Below, piece after piece: positions 40,984-52,196 of a stretch of 64,000 nucleotides of DNA. The stretch spans positions 130,483,936-130,547,935 of the forward strand of contig QVOM02000034.1 of NCBI GenBank assembly GCA_003586115.2, written 5' to 3'. The notes under the pieces are model-generated. The model worked only from the letters and a program-made list of their open reading frames with translations. It ran no database searches and was not told where the DNA came from. This stretch comes from Salvator merianae (taxonomy: Eukaryota; Chordata; Lepidosauria; Squamata; Teiidae). The position numbers and the translations under genes were made by a program. Every line of letters begins with the position of its first letter. Position 1 is the stretch's first letter.

Positions 40984-41625
40984 AAAGAGAATAAGGGTAT
41001 GGGATTCTGACACTGAGATCCTGTACCTGTCTACTCAGCTGTAAGCAGTAACACTGGTGGCCAAAGATTATTATAAAAGAAACGAACAACAGAAGAAGAG
41101 CAAAAGAAGTGTAGGTTTACATCAAGGAAAGCAAAGAAAACTGTTAAGGGATATGCATAAAGCAAGCATCCTAAGTACGAATGAAACAAACAATTCTTAT
41201 AGAAAAGAAACAATGAAAATTGATCTGAAAACTAGAAAGAAAAATCAACTGGAAATTCACTATGTGAAAAGAACTGGAGGAAAGATAGAAAAAGCAGCTA
41301 CAGAATAGAATATTTCAGTATTTCTGCGAAGAAAAAGTTGGACAGATACTCTTTTACCATAATCATTTTCTTCTCTCTTCTCCCATATCACTGTAGTTAA
41401 ACAAATATAGCTGTTTCCAGCTAGAAGCATAAGGCAGAAGAAAAGGTCTAGATATGGAGTATATGCACCCAAAAAAAATTACAGTATCATGGTCAAAAGA
41501 GTTATTATGGAGTTATTAAGTATTTAGTAAGAATTATACTTTGTATTTAAATTGCACTTTTATAAAACAATCCATATATATAATATTGTACATGAATACC
41601 ATTCAGTAAGTCTCTAGCATTTAGG

Positions 41626-41775
41626 CTACCCTCACTAATTGTTTCTGACTAGGAAGCTAAGCAGATTCAGACCTGGTTATTACTTGGATGGTACACTACC
41701 TGGCTGAAAAGCCAGAAAAAATCCTGGAAGGCAATGGCAATCTGCTTTTGTGTTGCTATCAAAAAAACCTTGAGT
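41626..41775 (+). mobile_element. 5S rRNA-headed SINE
   Basis: AGGAAGCTAAGCAGATTCAG, then 'ACCTGGTTATTACTTGGATG' follows 5S rRNA internal promoter sequence with few changes; the body 'GGAAGGCAATGGCAATCTGC' is shared in type with other squamate SINEs. Same family as 16935-17158 (opposite orientation). Confidence 0.7.
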
Positions 41776-41842
41776 GTATTTTTCAATAGTAGTTAAGCTC
41801 AGTTCAGTGACACATATATTTTATAGTTAATTCCTTACCACT

Positions 41843-41954
41843 GGAGATGTGCAAAATTTGATTCGTATTTGCAAATTCGAATGAAAATTTTGTCTTTGTA
41901 GGTATTTGCATCAAAACAATGAACATGCAATTTTTTTTTTCATGCACATCTCCA
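41843..41954. mobile_element. Small MITE with GGAGATGTGCA ends (hAT-like?)
   Basis: Ends GGAGATGTGCAAAA and CATGCACATCTCC are inverted. The interior has ATTCGTATTTGCAAATTCGA, similar in style to 63610-63943. Superfamily is a guess; no clear 8-bp duplication. Confidence 0.5.
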
Positions 41955-42374
41955 CTTATCACCAGTGGCTCCTCTGAGGCTACATAAGAATTTAATGGCT
42001 GAAGTTATCTATTCTTAAGGATGTTGATGTAATATCAGTGGCTTATCAAAAGATAGTAGTCATATTCTGTTTTATCTAGCTGGGTATTAACTATTTGAAT
42101 AATTGATGTTTTAATGATATTTAAATGGTTTCAACATGATTTAATGAAATCTTAATGATATTGTGTCCCCTGCTTTTCTTTTGTATTTTTATTGCTTTTT
42201 AATCTGTTTTGTTTGGTGCATTGCCATGGTTTGATTTTTAAAAAGACAATAAATAAATAATTGCACATAAGCATAAACAAATGTAAAACGGGGAGACTTC
42301 ACAGCAGTTCATCCAATAGAAAACAGCAAGTTGACTAAATCTCCTTTCTAGGGAAGTAACATTTATTAAATATA

Positions 42375-42798
42375 GAGCAGTTTCACACTGGCTGGTCTAC
42401 CAGGCCAGCAAGCATAGTAGGAGCCCCATTTTTGTATGCTGGTATGGTCTAAGGAAGACCCCAGGCAGGACCTCCTTTAAACTGCACTAGCACGTGGAAG
42501 GGAGAATTCTAGTATGCCTGCTGGACAGGGCATCACTTTCACCTCCCTTGGAGAGACAGGCAGGATGCCTCTAAAGGTCATTTGCAGGGAATTGAGAGTA
42601 GGTGAGGGTTTTACCTTTATCTTCTGCTTGATAATTGCCATAAGCAATTGCTGGACCACTGTGTCAGATGGGATGCTGGACTAGATGGATAGTGGCTCAA
42701 TCCAGCAGGGCTCCTCTTATGAACATTGTACCAGCATGCAGAAAGGAAGCTCCTGGTATGCTTTCTGGTGTGGTAAACCAGCCAGTGCGAAATTGCCC
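42375..42798. mobile_element. MITE with CACTGGCTGGT ends, carrying a second repeat
   Basis: Ends GAGCAGTTTCACACTGGCTG and CAGCCAGTGCGAAATTGCCC are inverted over about 21 bases; ATA flanks both (42372-42374, 42799-42801). The fragment at about 42640-42730 inside it belongs to the common squamate repeat, so that repeat landed in the MITE later. The right end lies 69 bases from LHX4 exon 2. Confidence 0.75.
42640..42730 (+). repeat. Common squamate repeat, 3' end
   Basis: 'GGATGCTGGACTAGATGGAT' and 'CCAGCAGGGCTCCTCTTATG' are the terminal blocks of the repeat seen in reverse at 13690-14070. It lies inside the 42375-42798 element. Confidence 0.65.
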
Positions 42799-42865
42799 AT
42801 AGCTTAAGACTAACTAGGGACCCATTAAACCTTTCAAGGCCAAAATGTAAAGTCTTCTGCACCTA

Positions 42866-43099
<234 letters not shown>

Positions 43100-43309
43100 C
43101 TAATTGATAGGCATAATGGCTGCAAACAAGTCTGTTCTTTATAGCATTGGGGTGGGGAGGCTGAAGGGCACATTACTACTCTACATCAACACTAAATCCA
43201 ATGTGCAGGAAAGCAGACAAAACGTTGCATCGTATTCCTCTGTTGCATAAGAAACATTTCTCTGTCTGGGCTATACCTACTGCATTCATTTTGTTTGTTT
43301 GCTTGCATT

Positions 43310-44990
43310 TTTATCTCACCCTATACTTACAGTCTCTAGGTGAGTTACAGCAGTAAAAACAAAGTTTAAAATGAACTTACGAAAAACAGCACCTGAAAGT
43401 GGGGAGGGGAAGGCCAGGGTAAATAGGTACACCTTCACCAGTCTTCTAAACACATATACTGAACATGTCTTGCTTCCTGGAGGTAACCACTAAGAAGGAC
43501 CTATCCCAAGTCCCTACCTTTGTAACTACTGAAAGAGGTAGGTCAACCAGGGGGCCTCCCCTGAAGATCTTAAGGCAAGGACAAGTGGATATGAGATAAG
43601 GTATTCCTTTAGATATTTGGGCACTAATCTGTTTAGGGCCTTATAGGGTCAAAGTTAACACACTGAATTGGGTTTAGTAGCAAATTGGCAGTCAGTGCAG
43701 CTCTTTTAAGACCGACGTGATATGCATCCAGCCAGCAGTTCTAGCCAGCAGTCTAGCTGCTGCATTCTGCACCAGCTGCAGCTTCCAAACCATTTTCAAG
43801 GGCAGCCCTGGATTAGAGCACATTACAATAGTCCAATCTGGAAGTTACTAGAGCATGGATTATTGTGACCAGACCATCTCTGTTCAGAAAGGGCTGTAGA
43901 TGGCAAAATAGCCATAGCTAGAAGTAGGCACTCTTGGCCACCAGCTCCACCTGAGTTCAAGTGTCAGCACCCCAGATTTCATACCTTTTCCTTCAGGGCA
44001 ATACAGCCCCATAGAGAACAGTGTGCCTCCCTACTTCATGGACACAAGACCCTGTAACACACAACACTTTCATCTTGTCTGGATTCAGTTCAATTTGTTG
44101 GCCCCTATCTAGTCCATTCCTGCCTCCAAGTGCCTGCTAAACACTTCAGCCACCTCTCCTGACCCAGATCTCATAGACAGATAGAGCTGGGTGTCAACAG
44201 CATATTGATAACACCTCACTTCAGATCTCCTGATGACTTCTTCCAGTGGCCTCATATAGATATTAAAGAGAATGGGAGATAAAATCAAACCCCGAGGAAC
44301 CCCAGAAATGAGTTCCTAGGATGTTGAGCAAGAATCTTCCACAACCACTCTTTGGTACCAGCCTTGGCAATAGAAGCAGAACCATCGCAATGTGGTGCCT
44401 GTAACCCCAACTCTATAGCCTTTCCAGAAGGATTCCATGGTCTATAGTACCAAAAGTCACCAAGAGATCCAGGAGAACCAACAGGCTAACACTCTATTTT
44501 TTCCTCACATAAGGTCATCAGCCAGGGCAACCAAGGTGGTATTAGTGTCATAACTGGGCCTGAAGCCAGATTGAAGTAGTTCTAGATAATCAGCTTCTTC
44601 CAAGCATGCCTGCAGTTGAATAGCCACAGCCCTCTACAATACCTTGCCTCATAAGGGTATGTTAGCCACCAGGTGATAGACCTAGGGAGGATATCTTGCA
44701 AGGGGTGTGTGTGCAGTGCCAGCTAGGTTTATCAGCCAAGAAGGGCAAGGATCCAGAGGGCATGTGGTTGGCTAGACACCTGCAAGCAGCCTGTCCACAT
44801 CCTCAGGTTGCAATAATTGAAACTGATCCAGACAGTTCTCTGGACATTTCCCTTTGACTATTCTCAACTGTGGAATCCAATCCTCCATGAATCTGAGCTG
44901 CTTTGCCCTCGAAGTGCCCTGAAAATTTGTCATAGCAAATTTGTCACTTGCTCTCTTGGGCTTGATTTTACAAGGACATTCACCTCTTGA
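43310..44990 (-). mobile_element. L2-clade LINE relic (reverse transcriptase)
   Basis: Minus-strand frames give, in order, FQLLQPEDVDRLLAGV, LQSGFRPSYDTNTTLVALAD, TIDHGILLERL, AVDTQLYLSMRSGSG (the Y.DD-type region, here AVD), EVAEVFSRHLEAGMD, KLQLVQNAAARLLARTAGW and LVPKYLKEYLISYPL. That is the normal order of L2 reverse transcriptase from upstream connector to thumb. Multiple stops and frameshifts. The 3' tail lies near 43310. No endonuclease domain was recognised, so it is 5'-truncated or decayed. Confidence 0.85.
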
Positions 44991-46197
44991 AAAAGCCATG
45001 CAAATGGGAGTTACCACTGTAAGTCCAAATCTTACTAGCAAGTAATCCATCCATGACAACGGACTTACCACTGCCCTGTACCATAATAAGAAAAGTAAGT
45101 GTGAATAGGCCCAGAGGCTTCATACTGGCAGAACCTGCAATTCTGTTTTCCTGATTAAAATCCCAACCCACCATTTGCCTTGGCTGCTACTTGTTCATAG
45201 ACAAAAACATAAAGTTATTTGCATGCCATAATAAGTTTCCTCCTAGCAATAAAAGAGGGCAGGTGTAATAAGAAAAATGTAGCAGGCAAAAGGGTTTTAA
45301 ATGTTCTTCTACAATGTCTTCATCAATATCCTGTTTATTCCCTACTACATACCTATGGCTGCCACTTAACAAAGAAAGACTGAAGATCCTTACATAATGT
45401 TTCATTTTAAATGAAGAAAACTCAGACATGTGCATGCTTTTATCAAGAAACTGGGCTGCTTAAAGGACATTTTGCATACACAGTAAAATTTAAAGCTTTC
45501 TACTATAAGCTTGACTAACATTCTCATTATTTACCCACTCTTTTAAAATCCCAGCCTCAAATCCCAGCCTCACCCAATTTGCAGACACTGTACAGTTTCA
45601 GTGATTGACTCATTCCCATAAACTGCAGCTCTTCAAAAATAAATGCATAAAATGTTGCAATTGTAAAGCAATGCTAGCAAATTGGCAACAAAGTGCAATT
45701 GAAAGTCAAGGAACCTAGAATTTTGCAGCTGGAACCCCCAATTTCTACACTAGAGCTGGGGGTTGTGTGTAAAAGGGGTGCTTTTGGGGGAAAATACTTG
45801 GAATTTTACAATCAATTCTGTGAGATAAATAGTAATGTAGCATGTAGAAAAACAAAAGAGAAGATTAGTTACATCAGGGATAACAGACAAAAAGAAACTG
45901 TATCATAAATGAAATTAACTCTGCCCTCCCGTTTCTGCCCCATAAACAAGGGAAATGAAAGTCAGCCCTCTTTTCAAACGAATGGAGAAATATTCAGAAC
46001 TTTGCAAGCACAATTGTTTCTATTGTGGGGAACCACCTACCATTGTGTTCTAAAGGACTGTTCTATTCCAGATAGTGGTTTGTTCAGGCCCCCCATAACA
46101 AAATGCTAACTAATGGCTCATGATTCCAAAGTGCTTGCACCAGGAAATCAATCACACTTTAGTTTACATACAAAATCCAATATGTATTGGATACCTT

Positions 46198-46847
46198 GGG
46201 CCTGTTCGCACTTACAATGGTATAACAGTATAGCTAGCACGGTTTGGGCCGGTAGGGTTCGAGTACGGAGGGAGGTCTTTGCACCTGTCAGCACTGGAAC
46301 ACTCTGCAAGCCGACCAGCACTGGACGCAGTGCGAATGGGAGCAAACTAGTTCAGCAGCTGTGTTTGAACCCAGAAGGCCTGTGTTCGAACCTGTGTCTG
46401 AAAAGGCCACCAGGGTCCGGATCCCAAGGTCCGAACCGGGGTGTGAACCGGCAGACTGCGCCTGCGCGGCCCTGCCTGCCCTGCCCCGCCACCATTTTGA
46501 ACCTGGAATTGGTGTGAACGCACCTTCCCTGATCCTCATCTGATCGTGCAGGCCGGGTTGGAGACTACAAATTAGTTGACCACAGCTGGTTGGATTCAGG
46601 TAAGCATCAGGTGGACTTTGGTAGATTTCGGATCAGCTGGGGCTGTTCACAAGTGCGAATCCTGCATTCTAGCATCCACAAATCAGTGTCCACAAATACA
46701 AATACAAATTCAGTGTCCACAAATCACAGAGCCTTTAAAATTAATGCATTTCTGGTTAATAAGACAGACTTCTTCCTGGCTGTCTTTTTTCACAAACCTT
46801 TTAATTTTAGTCAGTTGACGTACCACTCGCTAAGTGCGAACAGACCC
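46198..46847. mobile_element. MITE copy 1 (650 bp) carrying a foreign insert
   Basis: Ends GGGCCTGTTCGCACTTA and TAAGTGCGAACAGACCC are inverted. Its body, read in reverse, matches 47167-47682: GAACGCACCTTCCCTGATCC, 'GGAGACTACAAATTAGTTGA', 'CCACAGCTGGTTGGATTCA'. An extra block at about 46674-46818 is absent from the other copy and is derived from 48189-48293. Retains many CpG. No open frame of note. Confidence 0.8.
46674..46818. other. Templated insert: exact inverted copy of 48189-48293
   Basis: From about 46713 to 46818 the sequence is the exact reverse complement of about 48189-48293 (roughly 106 bases, no mismatch found on base-by-base reading). It is preceded by a stuttered filler in which CAGTGTCCACAAAT occurs twice, separated by ACAAAT units. 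The insert replaces about 14 bases of the MITE. Confidence 0.8.
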
Positions 46848-46933
46848 AATATCTCATCTATTGCAACTTCACAAACCGTTTTCTTTGTCCTTGAAATATG
46901 GGGAAATGTTTAACTAAATTTTAATCAGAACAA

Positions 46934-48075
46934 GGCCATTTCAGTGCTTACCTTCCTTGGAGCAGTTTAACTAGTCCACTCCAGCCAGTCCCAGTCCAAG
47001 CCCAGCAGATACTATCTGCATTGTGAGGTTTGGGACGCCATTGTCCCAGTCCAGCACCAGCAGCAATGCAAATATGCCTTTCCTGTTTCACTCCAGGCAA
47101 AGTGTACTTCTGCTGCAAGTACCACCCACCATTCCCTAGAATTGGCCCCTGTCCCATCGCTCCAATGGGCCTGTTCGCACTTAGCAAATGGTACTTTTCA
47201 GGACGCACGCTAGAATGCAGGTTCCACACTTGCGAACAGTCCCAGCTGACCCGAAATCTACCAGCTGTTGAATCCAACCAGCTGTGGTCAACTAATTTGT
47301 AGTCTCCAACCCAACCTGCATGATCAGATGAGGATCAGGGAAGGTGCGTTCGCACCATTTCTGGGTTAAAAATGGTGGCAAGGCGTGGCCAGCATGGCCA
47401 CGCAGGCACAGTCTGCCAGTTCACACCCCAGTTCAGACCTTGGGGTCCGGACCCTGGTGGCCTTTTCAGACACAGGTTCGATCACAGATCCTCTGGGTTC
47501 AAACACAGACCCTCTGGGTGCAAACACAGCTACTGAACTAGTACGCTCCCATTCGCACTGCGTCCAACACTGGTTGGCTTGCAGAGTGTTCCAGCGCCGA
47601 CAGGTGGAAAGACCTCTCTCCGTACCCAAACCCTACCAGCCCGAACCATGCTAGTTATACTGTTGTAAGCGTGAACAGGCCCAATGTTACGTCTTGTGTG
47701 CAAGGGAAAGGCTGAACTACTTCCATGGCCAGAATTTGAAGATGAACTTTGAAGCTTGCATAAGGAACAATGGAAATCACCACAGCCACATCTTTGAACC
47801 TAATGAAAGCTTTGGAAGTTATCTACAAAACTTACACAAGCTTCAAAGATGGAGCTACAGTGCTTTCCTTGTTCCAGATGAGGTGCAGAAGTGCCCATGC
47901 CTGGATCAGAATAGATGGCGGTAGTACACTTGCAGACTTTTTCAAACAGACCCACCACTAAACCAGGATAGGGAACCCTTAGGACAGTTCTGGATCAAAA
48001 TAGCACTGGTTCCATGTGGAAGAAGCATATTAGAAGCAGCTTGTTCTGATACACCAAGCAAGTGCAGAAAGGCCC
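46934..48075. mobile_element. Host MITE interrupted by another MITE
   Basis: Left part 46934-47166 begins GGCCATTTCAGTGCTTACCT; right part 47686-48075 ends CAAGTGCAGAAAGGCCC. Together they parallel the uninterrupted copy at 683-1238. CAA flanks both sides. The intervening 47167-47682 is a separate element with its own ends and target duplication. Confidence 0.7.
47167..47682. mobile_element. MITE copy 2 (516 bp), nested
   Basis: Ends GGGCCTGTTCGCACTTAGC and GTAAGCGTGAACAGGCCC; AAT on both sides (47164-47166, 47683-47685) is a 3-bp target duplication inside the host element. Inverted relative to copy 1 at 46198-46847, with visible divergence, so the two are not a very recent duplication. Confidence 0.85.
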
Positions 48076-48188
48076 CAAGATACAGGCAAAAATGACTTTG
48101 CAGCACTCGGACTGTGAATTGGTGGACTCTTTTCTGCATTAAAGGCTATGCTTTTTCTTTCAAGATGCAGATGTAATATGCATAGTCT

Positions 48189-48293
48189 TCAACTGACTAA
48201 AATTAAAAGGTTTGTGAAAAAAGACAGCCAGGAAGAAGTCTGTCTTATTAACCAGAAATGCATTAATTTTAAAGGCTCTGTGATTTGTGGACA
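48189..48293. other. Template of the 46674-46818 insert
   Basis: Begins near TCAACTGACTAAAATTAAAA and ends near TGTGATTTGTGGACAC. Exact inverted match to the insert. Its own nature is unknown; nothing marks it as a repeat within this window apart from this pair. Confidence 0.7.
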
Positions 48294-50073
48294 CCGAGGC
48301 CTGACATTGTTAAAAGACTCTGCAGTTCTTATTTTCCAGTTTTTGCAAACAGCATGCTTCTCAGTCTCTACCCTCCAGATGATGTTTTAAATTATCTTTT
48401 CCTGATTTCCACTATGATTTCTGATTCCTGTGCTTAGAGGAGAAGACCATCAGTAGCCAAGACTCTAAAACATTTTGTACAGTCATGGCCTCCCCACAAA
48501 GCTTTCCAATGTAACTTTTTTTCAAGTAGGGTAGCCATCCTTTCCCCCCCCTAACCTTGTTTTGTCAGCTTTGACAGAAAAGTGATGAAACTTATAGTGC
48601 CATTATGTTCATGTCAGGGAATGTTTCACTTGCTGAATCATTTTTTTTAATTCAAATGTATAAAACATACATTTAATCCAAAGGAGGAAAAAAATGTAGG
48701 TAAACATTATTTACATATTGACTTCCTCCTTCTTTGAAAGTTTCTTCTCTATTTCCTGCCTGCTGCCCCTCCTATTTTTTAAAATTCTTTTCTTGTACCA
48801 GTCCATCTTTCTTCCTCTTCACTCTTCAGATCCAGCAATAGCAAGTTCTCTTTCCAGTTCTTGTAGAAAGTCAATAAAGGGTTTCACTTGCTAAATCTAT
48901 GGATTTCTATCACTAAAATATACAGGAACCAGGCAGACAGCAACACGTAACACACCAGCTTTGGTGGTCACTCTGAAGAGTACTGCAACAAAAGTTTCAG
49001 AAAAAATACCAGATCACCTTGCTGACGCACAAAAAAAAGAAAGGCCCAAATGATTAGAGAAAGCAAGCTGAGATGCAGGCTCAGGCCTAGCTCAAGAAAC
49101 CGTACAGTAGATGCTGTATATATTCACAACCCTCCATATTTTCCTTCACTACCTCAAGCTGCATAGATGGCAAATCTCTGTTTGCTCCCTTACCCTCCCA
49201 AGTGTCCCAGTCTTCAAACCTCCTTGTTTGGCCTCTTTCTCCCCCAAGCCTACCATCCTACTAACTTACATTTTAACTCCTCTAACATTTCTGAGATTTA
49301 AAACCCTTATTCCAGTCTTTAAACTCCTATTTTCTCACTCTTCATCCAACAAACCTCCATTTACCAGCCTGCAAACCTCAACTTTCTTCTCTTCCAGCCT
49401 GCAAAAATATGTTCCTCTCCTTACTGGGAACTTGTAGGCATTGGGTTTGAGACTTTACAACCTGCCTTGGAAACTCTAGGGCTTAAAATGTCAATGGTAT
49501 CAATACAAGAATATTATTTGTCTTGTGAATCTGATGTTCTATAATTGGAAATTACTTTGAGATCTGTGTCATTTTCCATAGAAAATATTTTACTCCACAC
49601 AGAGAAGACTACAATCCAATACAATTTTCAGATACCCTTAAAGTGACTTTCATGATGTCATTTAGAACATGTCTGAAACCAATACAGACTGTGTAGTAAT
49701 GATCCAAACATATCAAATATAAATTCTGACATTATTGTAGGCAAACTTCCACTATCAGATGTGTATTTCAAATAAAAATGTCTTATGAATTCAATGATAA
49801 CATTTTCCCGAAATCAAATAAGATGCTCTCAGAGTACAATTATCTCACGGTACTTCCAGTTTACATTACAAGGTTTATAACTGAAACAAGACCACTTTTT
49901 GTGTGGTAGCTTGCAAGTCTCTTTTGTCCACCAGCATGCCTTCACATATGAACATTTCTGTAATTTCAAGGAATCACACAAAGCTTTCCACTTAAAATGC
50001 ACCTTTTATTCAAGTACTGATGAAAATGAATAGCACTGTTTAAAGTAACTTTACATCCTATCGACACACTTGT

Positions 50074-51153
50074 GGGCTTTTCTGCACTCATCTGTCTATG
50101 GTCCAGACTAATGGGTCTGGACCAGCCAAGCCTGCTAGATGTGGTGTGGAACACTACCACCTGCATGATGGTGCTGGTTCAGACCAGCCCCTAGCCTGCC
50201 CTGAAGCTCACATGAGCTTCCAGGCCAGGCTCCAAGTGCTTCAAGGGGCCAGGAACAAATGTTCCTAGCCTTCGAGCCTCTGGGGAACCCATTTCAGCTG
50301 CACACTTTGGTACACTGCCAAATGGGTCCCTTGGTAGTTCCAAACATGGAGGTGTGCCTTCTACACACCTCCGTGGTTTGGGCTAGAACCCACAGGTCTT
50401 CTAGTAGACCTCAATGGGCCTTTTCGCACTGTAGCGGTAGAACGTTCTTGTCCGCTCGCTAGAACGGAGCGTTCGCACTGCCGCGGGCGCACGGCTCACC
50501 CGATCCCGACCGCTTCGTACCCGATCCGAACCCGAAGCTGGAGAAGGCTAGACAACAAAAAAGATGTCTTCATCCCGACCTTCGCGATGGAGCGAAGATC
50601 GGGCACGGTGCTTTCGCACTGTTTGCCTCGGCGTCGGGCGTGGCTGTTGCGGCTACGCATGCGCCCTCCGGGATGCGAAGTTTCTGTACCCCGCTCCGCT
50701 GCTTCATAACCCAGTACAATACTTAGTACCCGGGATAGCCCTTTCGGCTTGGTAACCGAGCTGCCGTTACAAAGCCGGCTTCGTAACCAGCCCTCTGGGT
50801 ACGAAGTAGGTGCAAAGGTGCGAAGCAGGTACGAAGCGGGTGCGAAGTGGGTACCAAACTAGCGGCTGCCATTCGCACTGTTCCCGCTGCTGGTCGGCTT
50901 CGGGTCCGTTCCTCTGGCCGGGAGTGCGAATGGCAGCGAGCGTTCCCCAACCTCTCCGGTTCAAAGCCAACTACTGGGAACGGTCTACCGAGCTCAGTGC
51001 GAAAAGGCCCAATGTCGAAGTTTAGCACTAATCCTGATCAGGGCCTCCCTGATCAAGACTTCACTCTGTCCAGTGCAAATGGAGAGTAATAATTGTGGGC
51101 AGGGCCCAGACACTGACTAGTATCCTGGATTCCAAGTAAGTGCAGAAAGGGCC
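50074..51153. mobile_element. Host MITE interrupted by a CpG-rich MITE
   Basis: Left terminus GGGCTTTTCTGCACTCAT, right terminus AAGTGCAGAAAGGGCC. The left interior (50074-50415) is similar, inverted, to 62494-62990 around 'TACCAAGGGACCCATTTGG'-type blocks. The host resumes at 51014 after the nested element and its target duplication. Confidence 0.65.
50416..51010. mobile_element. 595-bp CpG-dense MITE, nested
   Basis: Ends GGGCCTTTTCGCACTG and CAGTGCGAAAAGGCCC are perfect inverted repeats; AAT (50413-50415, 51011-51013) is the target duplication. The interior is the most CpG-dense stretch of the window and repeats the CGCACTG/CAGTGCG motif several times, including the inner pair GCTGCCATTCGCACT and AGTGCGAATGGCAGC. 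The perfect ends and retained CpG suggest recent insertion. No transposase frame. Confidence 0.85.
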
Positions 51154-51535
51154 TTCTATACATTTCTTCAGGTTTGATCATATATTTTTCCAAGCCTAAA
51201 GTACTGCCAACATTAATTCAAATGAGGGTCACCTACTTATAACAAATTACCTTCATATTGATATATGTGCCTTTCATTCACTATTTATCTCCAGAATTGC
51301 ATCCCCATTCTCCATATCAGGTCCTCCACACTTTTGAGAGTTCCTTTCAGATACAGGCTTTGATCTTCTTCAAACCAGCAGGGTACATACTTTGTATCCA
51401 ATTGTCATTTCATTGGGGTTTGGGAAAAATTAGTAGATGACTCGAGGCTGTACAGGTTAAACCAAAGCACAATATGTTTCATTGCATGGTATGAAATATA
51501 CCAGGGAATTGAACTTACATTGTTTTTATTATTGT

Positions 51536-51567
51536 TGTTGTTATTATTTATTTATTTATTTATTTTT
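51536..51567. repeat. (TTA/TTTA)n microsatellite
   Basis: AT-rich run of TTG, TTA and TTTA units. Confidence 0.85.
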
Positions 51568-51957
51568 ACTGTTACTTGGCCTTCCATGTTTTAAAGGAGG
51601 TCGTCAATTGGATAAGCAAATGCAAAAGATGGCTGGACAAATGCATTGCCAAAATGCAGTGTTAAAAATGCATGCAATCGTTTATATGTTCAGGTGCACA
51701 GTAAGAAACAATTGCTAAAATCAAAATGCATTTCTTTACAGTAGGTAAGACTGAGATTAAATGGCATGTGTCTGTTCAATGTGAAAATAAGGGACAAATG
51801 ACTGACAACTTCACAAGTCCCTTGCTTTCCACGACAGTCCTTCCTCTTTAAACCAGATCTGAAGCAGGCTGCCTTTCAGCTGTCTTCTGTTCTGTTCATG
51901 CTTTTAAAAACATCCTTGGCTGCCTCAAGACACTTGGTAAAACAAGTGATCCTCTTG

Positions 51958-52007
51958 GCACTATATTGGGAATGCCAGGCATACCGCTAGCATTCCCAAT
52001 ATAGTGC
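51958..52007. repeat. Perfect 18-bp hairpin
   Basis: GCACTATATTGGGAATGC and GCATTCCCAATATAGTGC are perfect inverted copies separated by 14 bases. Probably part of a decayed palindromic element spanning about 51850-52320. Confidence 0.75.
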
Positions 52008-52092
52008 TGTTCTATCACTATCACAGGAAATCCAGCAATGGGTTTCCTATAATAGCTCTGCTTACCTTAACACCTGTTGAGCCACTTTTGCA

Positions 52093-52196
52093 ATCAGGCT
52101 GACTGGGGTTACCGGAAGCCAGCCAAGTGTGTGAAAAACAACAAAAGGAAGTTGGTGGGTGCTTGGCTGGCTTCTGATAGCCCCAGTTGGCCTGAT
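52093..52196. repeat. 35-bp-arm hairpin
   Basis: ATCAGGCTGACTGGGGTTAC then CGGAAGCCAGCCAAG pairs with CTTGGCTGGCTTCTG then ATAGCCCCAGTTGGCCTGAT, a few mismatches. Lies 86 bases from the preceding hairpin. Confidence 0.75.

Noticed and set aside
50416..51010. CpG-dense block as a possible promoter CpG island of LHX4
   Set aside because: It has perfect inverted termini and a target duplication, so it is a transposon copy; a regulatory role is not excluded but is not shown.
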